From: a virus
DNA length: 64,000 bases
Reading direction: 5' to 3' (one strand)
IMG/VR virus record: IMGVR_UViG_3300037258_000653
Coordinates: 1 to 64,000 of that record
The notes below the pieces were generated by a model, which was not told the origin of the DNA, did not search any database, and saw only the letters and a program-made list of their open reading frames with translations. The position numbers and the translations under genes were made by a program. This document shows positions 62,915-64,000 of this stretch, piece after piece (the first letter of the stretch is position 1; every line of letters starts with the position of its first letter).

Positions 62915-63153
62915 TGTGCACCGCCAGCCGCGCCGGGGTCCCGCAGGAGCCAGGGGGCCTCGGCGCGGACGCGGGCGAGCAGCAGCTGGAAGCAGTCGTC
63001 GCAGACAGTGGCCAGCTCGTCGTCGCCCTCGTGGGGCTGCCAGGTCTGGCGCATCTCGGTGATCGCCTCGGCGTCGGGTCGGCCCCGGATGAACGTGCCG
63101 CCGCAGGCGCCGCACTGGTAGGTCTCGCCGGGGTGGCCGCTGGGCGGCGTCAC
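62911..63153 (-). CDS. Small zinc-ribbon protein
   Basis: 80 aa. YQCGACGGTFIRGRPDAEAI then VCDDCFQLLL: two C-x2-C pairs of a zinc ribbon. Similar ribbons occur in many actinophage accessory genes. Overlaps both neighbours. Confidence 0.68.
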   Translation of the reverse strand: MTPPSGHPGETYQCGACGGTFIRGRPDAEAITEMRQTWQPHEGDDELATVCDDCFQLLLARVRAEAPWLLRDPGAAGGAQ

Positions 63154-63638
63154 CGGCGGTCACCGCCGGCCGTGCTGCCCGCGCTCCCCTCGTCGCGGGC
63201 CAGGGCGGCTGTGCCGCCGGGCCGGATCCCGGTGATGCGCCACCGCCCGGACAGGCTGGTCCCGGCACGGTTCGCCCGGGCGGCGGTCTCGGCGACGGCG
63301 GCGCGGCACGGGCAGTCACGCAGCATCCGGCCCGACAGGCGGCACTCCACGGGGTGCTCGATTGTCCAGCCGTCCGCGGCGAAGGTGACGTAATGGTCGG
63401 TGCCGACCCCGTCGTAGACCTTCTGCCGCTCGGCCGCCCGGATAGCGGCCGCGGCCTCGGCCAGCTCGGCGGTGGGCAGCGGCCCGAGCTGGCCGGCCAT
63501 GATCTCTTCCATGATCCGCCGGCACTCTTCCAGGCTGGCCTGGCGTGCGGCGGCGTCACGCCACTCCAGGAGCCGGCCGCGCCGCTCTCGCCGGGCCCCG
63601 CCGATGATGGAGTCGAGCTCGCTTTCATTGCCTGTCAT
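63150..63638 (-). CDS. DUF6085-like protein
   Basis: 162 aa. A helical N-terminal half, then TFAADGWTIEHPVECRLSGR, DCPCRAAVAE and GRWRITGIRPGG. The WTIEH-ECRLSG pattern recalls actinobacterial DUF6085 proteins. Overlaps the STAS gene by 14 bp. Function unknown. Confidence 0.55.
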   Translation of the reverse strand: MTGNESELDSIIGGARRERRGRLLEWRDAAARQASLEECRRIMEEIMAGQLGPLPTAELAEAAAAIRAAERQKVYDGVGTDHYVTFAADGWTIEHPVECRLSGRMLRDCPCRAAVAETAARANRAGTSLSGRWRITGIRPGGTAALARDEGSAGSTAGGDRR

Positions 63639-63981
63639 CAGGGATGTCCTTTCCGGCCTCGGTGGCCTCGGTGGCGGAGCGGATGGCCAGCACGCCGCGG
63701 AGCCCGGTCAGCTCCAGCAGCCGCATCACCTTCCCGTCGCCCAGGGCGATGCCCAGGGGGCATTCGTGCGCCCGGGAGTACTGGTAGGCGCCGATGAGGA
63801 CGGCCACGCCGTGGCTGTCGATGAGCGTGCAGCCGGTCAGGTCGATGACCCGGGGGCCGGTGCGGGGCGCGCGGCGGACCTCGTCGCGGAGTGCGCCGCA
63901 GGTGCGGGCGTCGAGGCTGCCGGTGACCGCGATGACGGTGCCGGCGGCGCCGTCTGTGGTGGCGATGGCGAAGCCGGGCAT
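63625..63981 (-). CDS. STAS-domain protein (anti-sigma factor antagonist type)
   Basis: 118 aa. FAIATTDGAAGTVIAVTGSLD, RVIDLTGCTLIDSHGVAVL with Ser56 at the phosphorylation position, and MRLLELTGLRGVL define a STAS domain. Anti-anti-sigma factors control alternative sigma factors by binding anti-sigma kinases. In a phage it could redirect host sigma use. It is the last gene in the window; the operon may continue beyond. Confidence 0.82.
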   Translation of the reverse strand: MPGFAIATTDGAAGTVIAVTGSLDARTCGALRDEVRRAPRTGPRVIDLTGCTLIDSHGVAVLIGAYQYSRAHECPLGIALGDGKVMRLLELTGLRGVLAIRSATEATEAGKDIPDDRQ

Positions 63982-64000
63982 CAGGACAGCGGCCCTTCGC

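Noticed and set aside
1-64000. CRISPR array
   Set aside because: No series of regularly spaced identical repeats was seen. The repeats present are promoter or leader copies and hairpins.
1-64000. Insertion sequence or transposase
   Set aside because: No transposase motif or terminal inverted repeats with target duplications were seen.

Overview
The window is very G+C-rich, uses GTG starts and overlapping stop/start codons throughout, and carries families seen mainly in actinomycete phages (DUF6221-like, DUF6919-like, HNH next to a P-loop kinase, HK97-type head genes). It is best read as most of a temperate siphovirus (HK97-fold capsid, long non-contractile tail) in a high-GC actinomycete. 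The genus cannot be fixed from the sequence. One end is marked by a host-like tRNA-Arg(ACG) next to a tyrosine integrase. The other end lies beyond base 64000: no second tRNA copy or obvious att repeat is seen, and no replication genes are recognised, so the element is probably larger than the window. || Layout. 0-3 kb: tRNA-Arg, integrase, two effector-less GntR regulators with palindromic operator candidates, and tiny genes. 3-11.2 kb (plus strand): early or accessory operons driven by two near-identical promoter/operator copies, encoding an HTH-HNH protein, a tandem DUF5710-like protein, a protein with an internal Phd/YefM segment, an IbrA-like PAPS-reductase-family protein, a GNAT-ParB fusion resembling IbrB, and small regulators. 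11.2-37 kb (minus strand, read from right to left): portal, 2H phosphoesterase, ClpP-like head protease, major capsid protein 1, decoration-like proteins, major capsid protein 2, papain-like protein, connector, two membrane proteins (one VIT/CCC1-like), HK97-gp10-like protein, tail terminator, tail tube proteins, frameshifted tail chaperone, tape measure, fibre, a 1370-aa tip protein with an inserted glycosidase-like domain, lysis membrane proteins, a DUF2829/Tad2-like protein and a putative endolysin. 37-39 kb (plus): terminase small and large subunits, divergent from the portal operon. || 39-50 kb: two FHA proteins, a DUF6221-like paralogue cluster, HNH nuclease and P-loop kinase (minus); then a plus-strand group with a degenerate terminase-like ATPase; then minus-strand small genes. 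50-54 kb: a Phd-type antitoxin without a recognisable toxin, a frame-broken gene and a train of unknown small proteins. 54-56.7 kb: three paralogous genes, each with its own matching promoter, leader and terminator, then an HTH protein and two copies of a hairpin whose stem covaries. 56.6-64 kb (minus): TerD-like protein, a BCS1-like AAA remnant, RtcB RNA ligase with a decayed partial duplicate, a SPOUT RNA methyltransferase, zinc-ribbon proteins and a STAS protein. || Working together: the structural block builds and lyses; integrase, GntR and HTH proteins probably govern lysogeny; Tad2-like, 2H, IbrAB-like, TerD and RtcB genes are plausible accessory functions in host-phage conflict or RNA repair. 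The most unusual items are the triplicated cassette at 54 kb, the IbrA plus GNAT-ParB operon, the twin capsid genes, the glycosidase inserted in the tail tip, the covarying repeat hairpin and the pseudo-terminase ATPase. All functions are inferred from reading sequence; no database search was possible.
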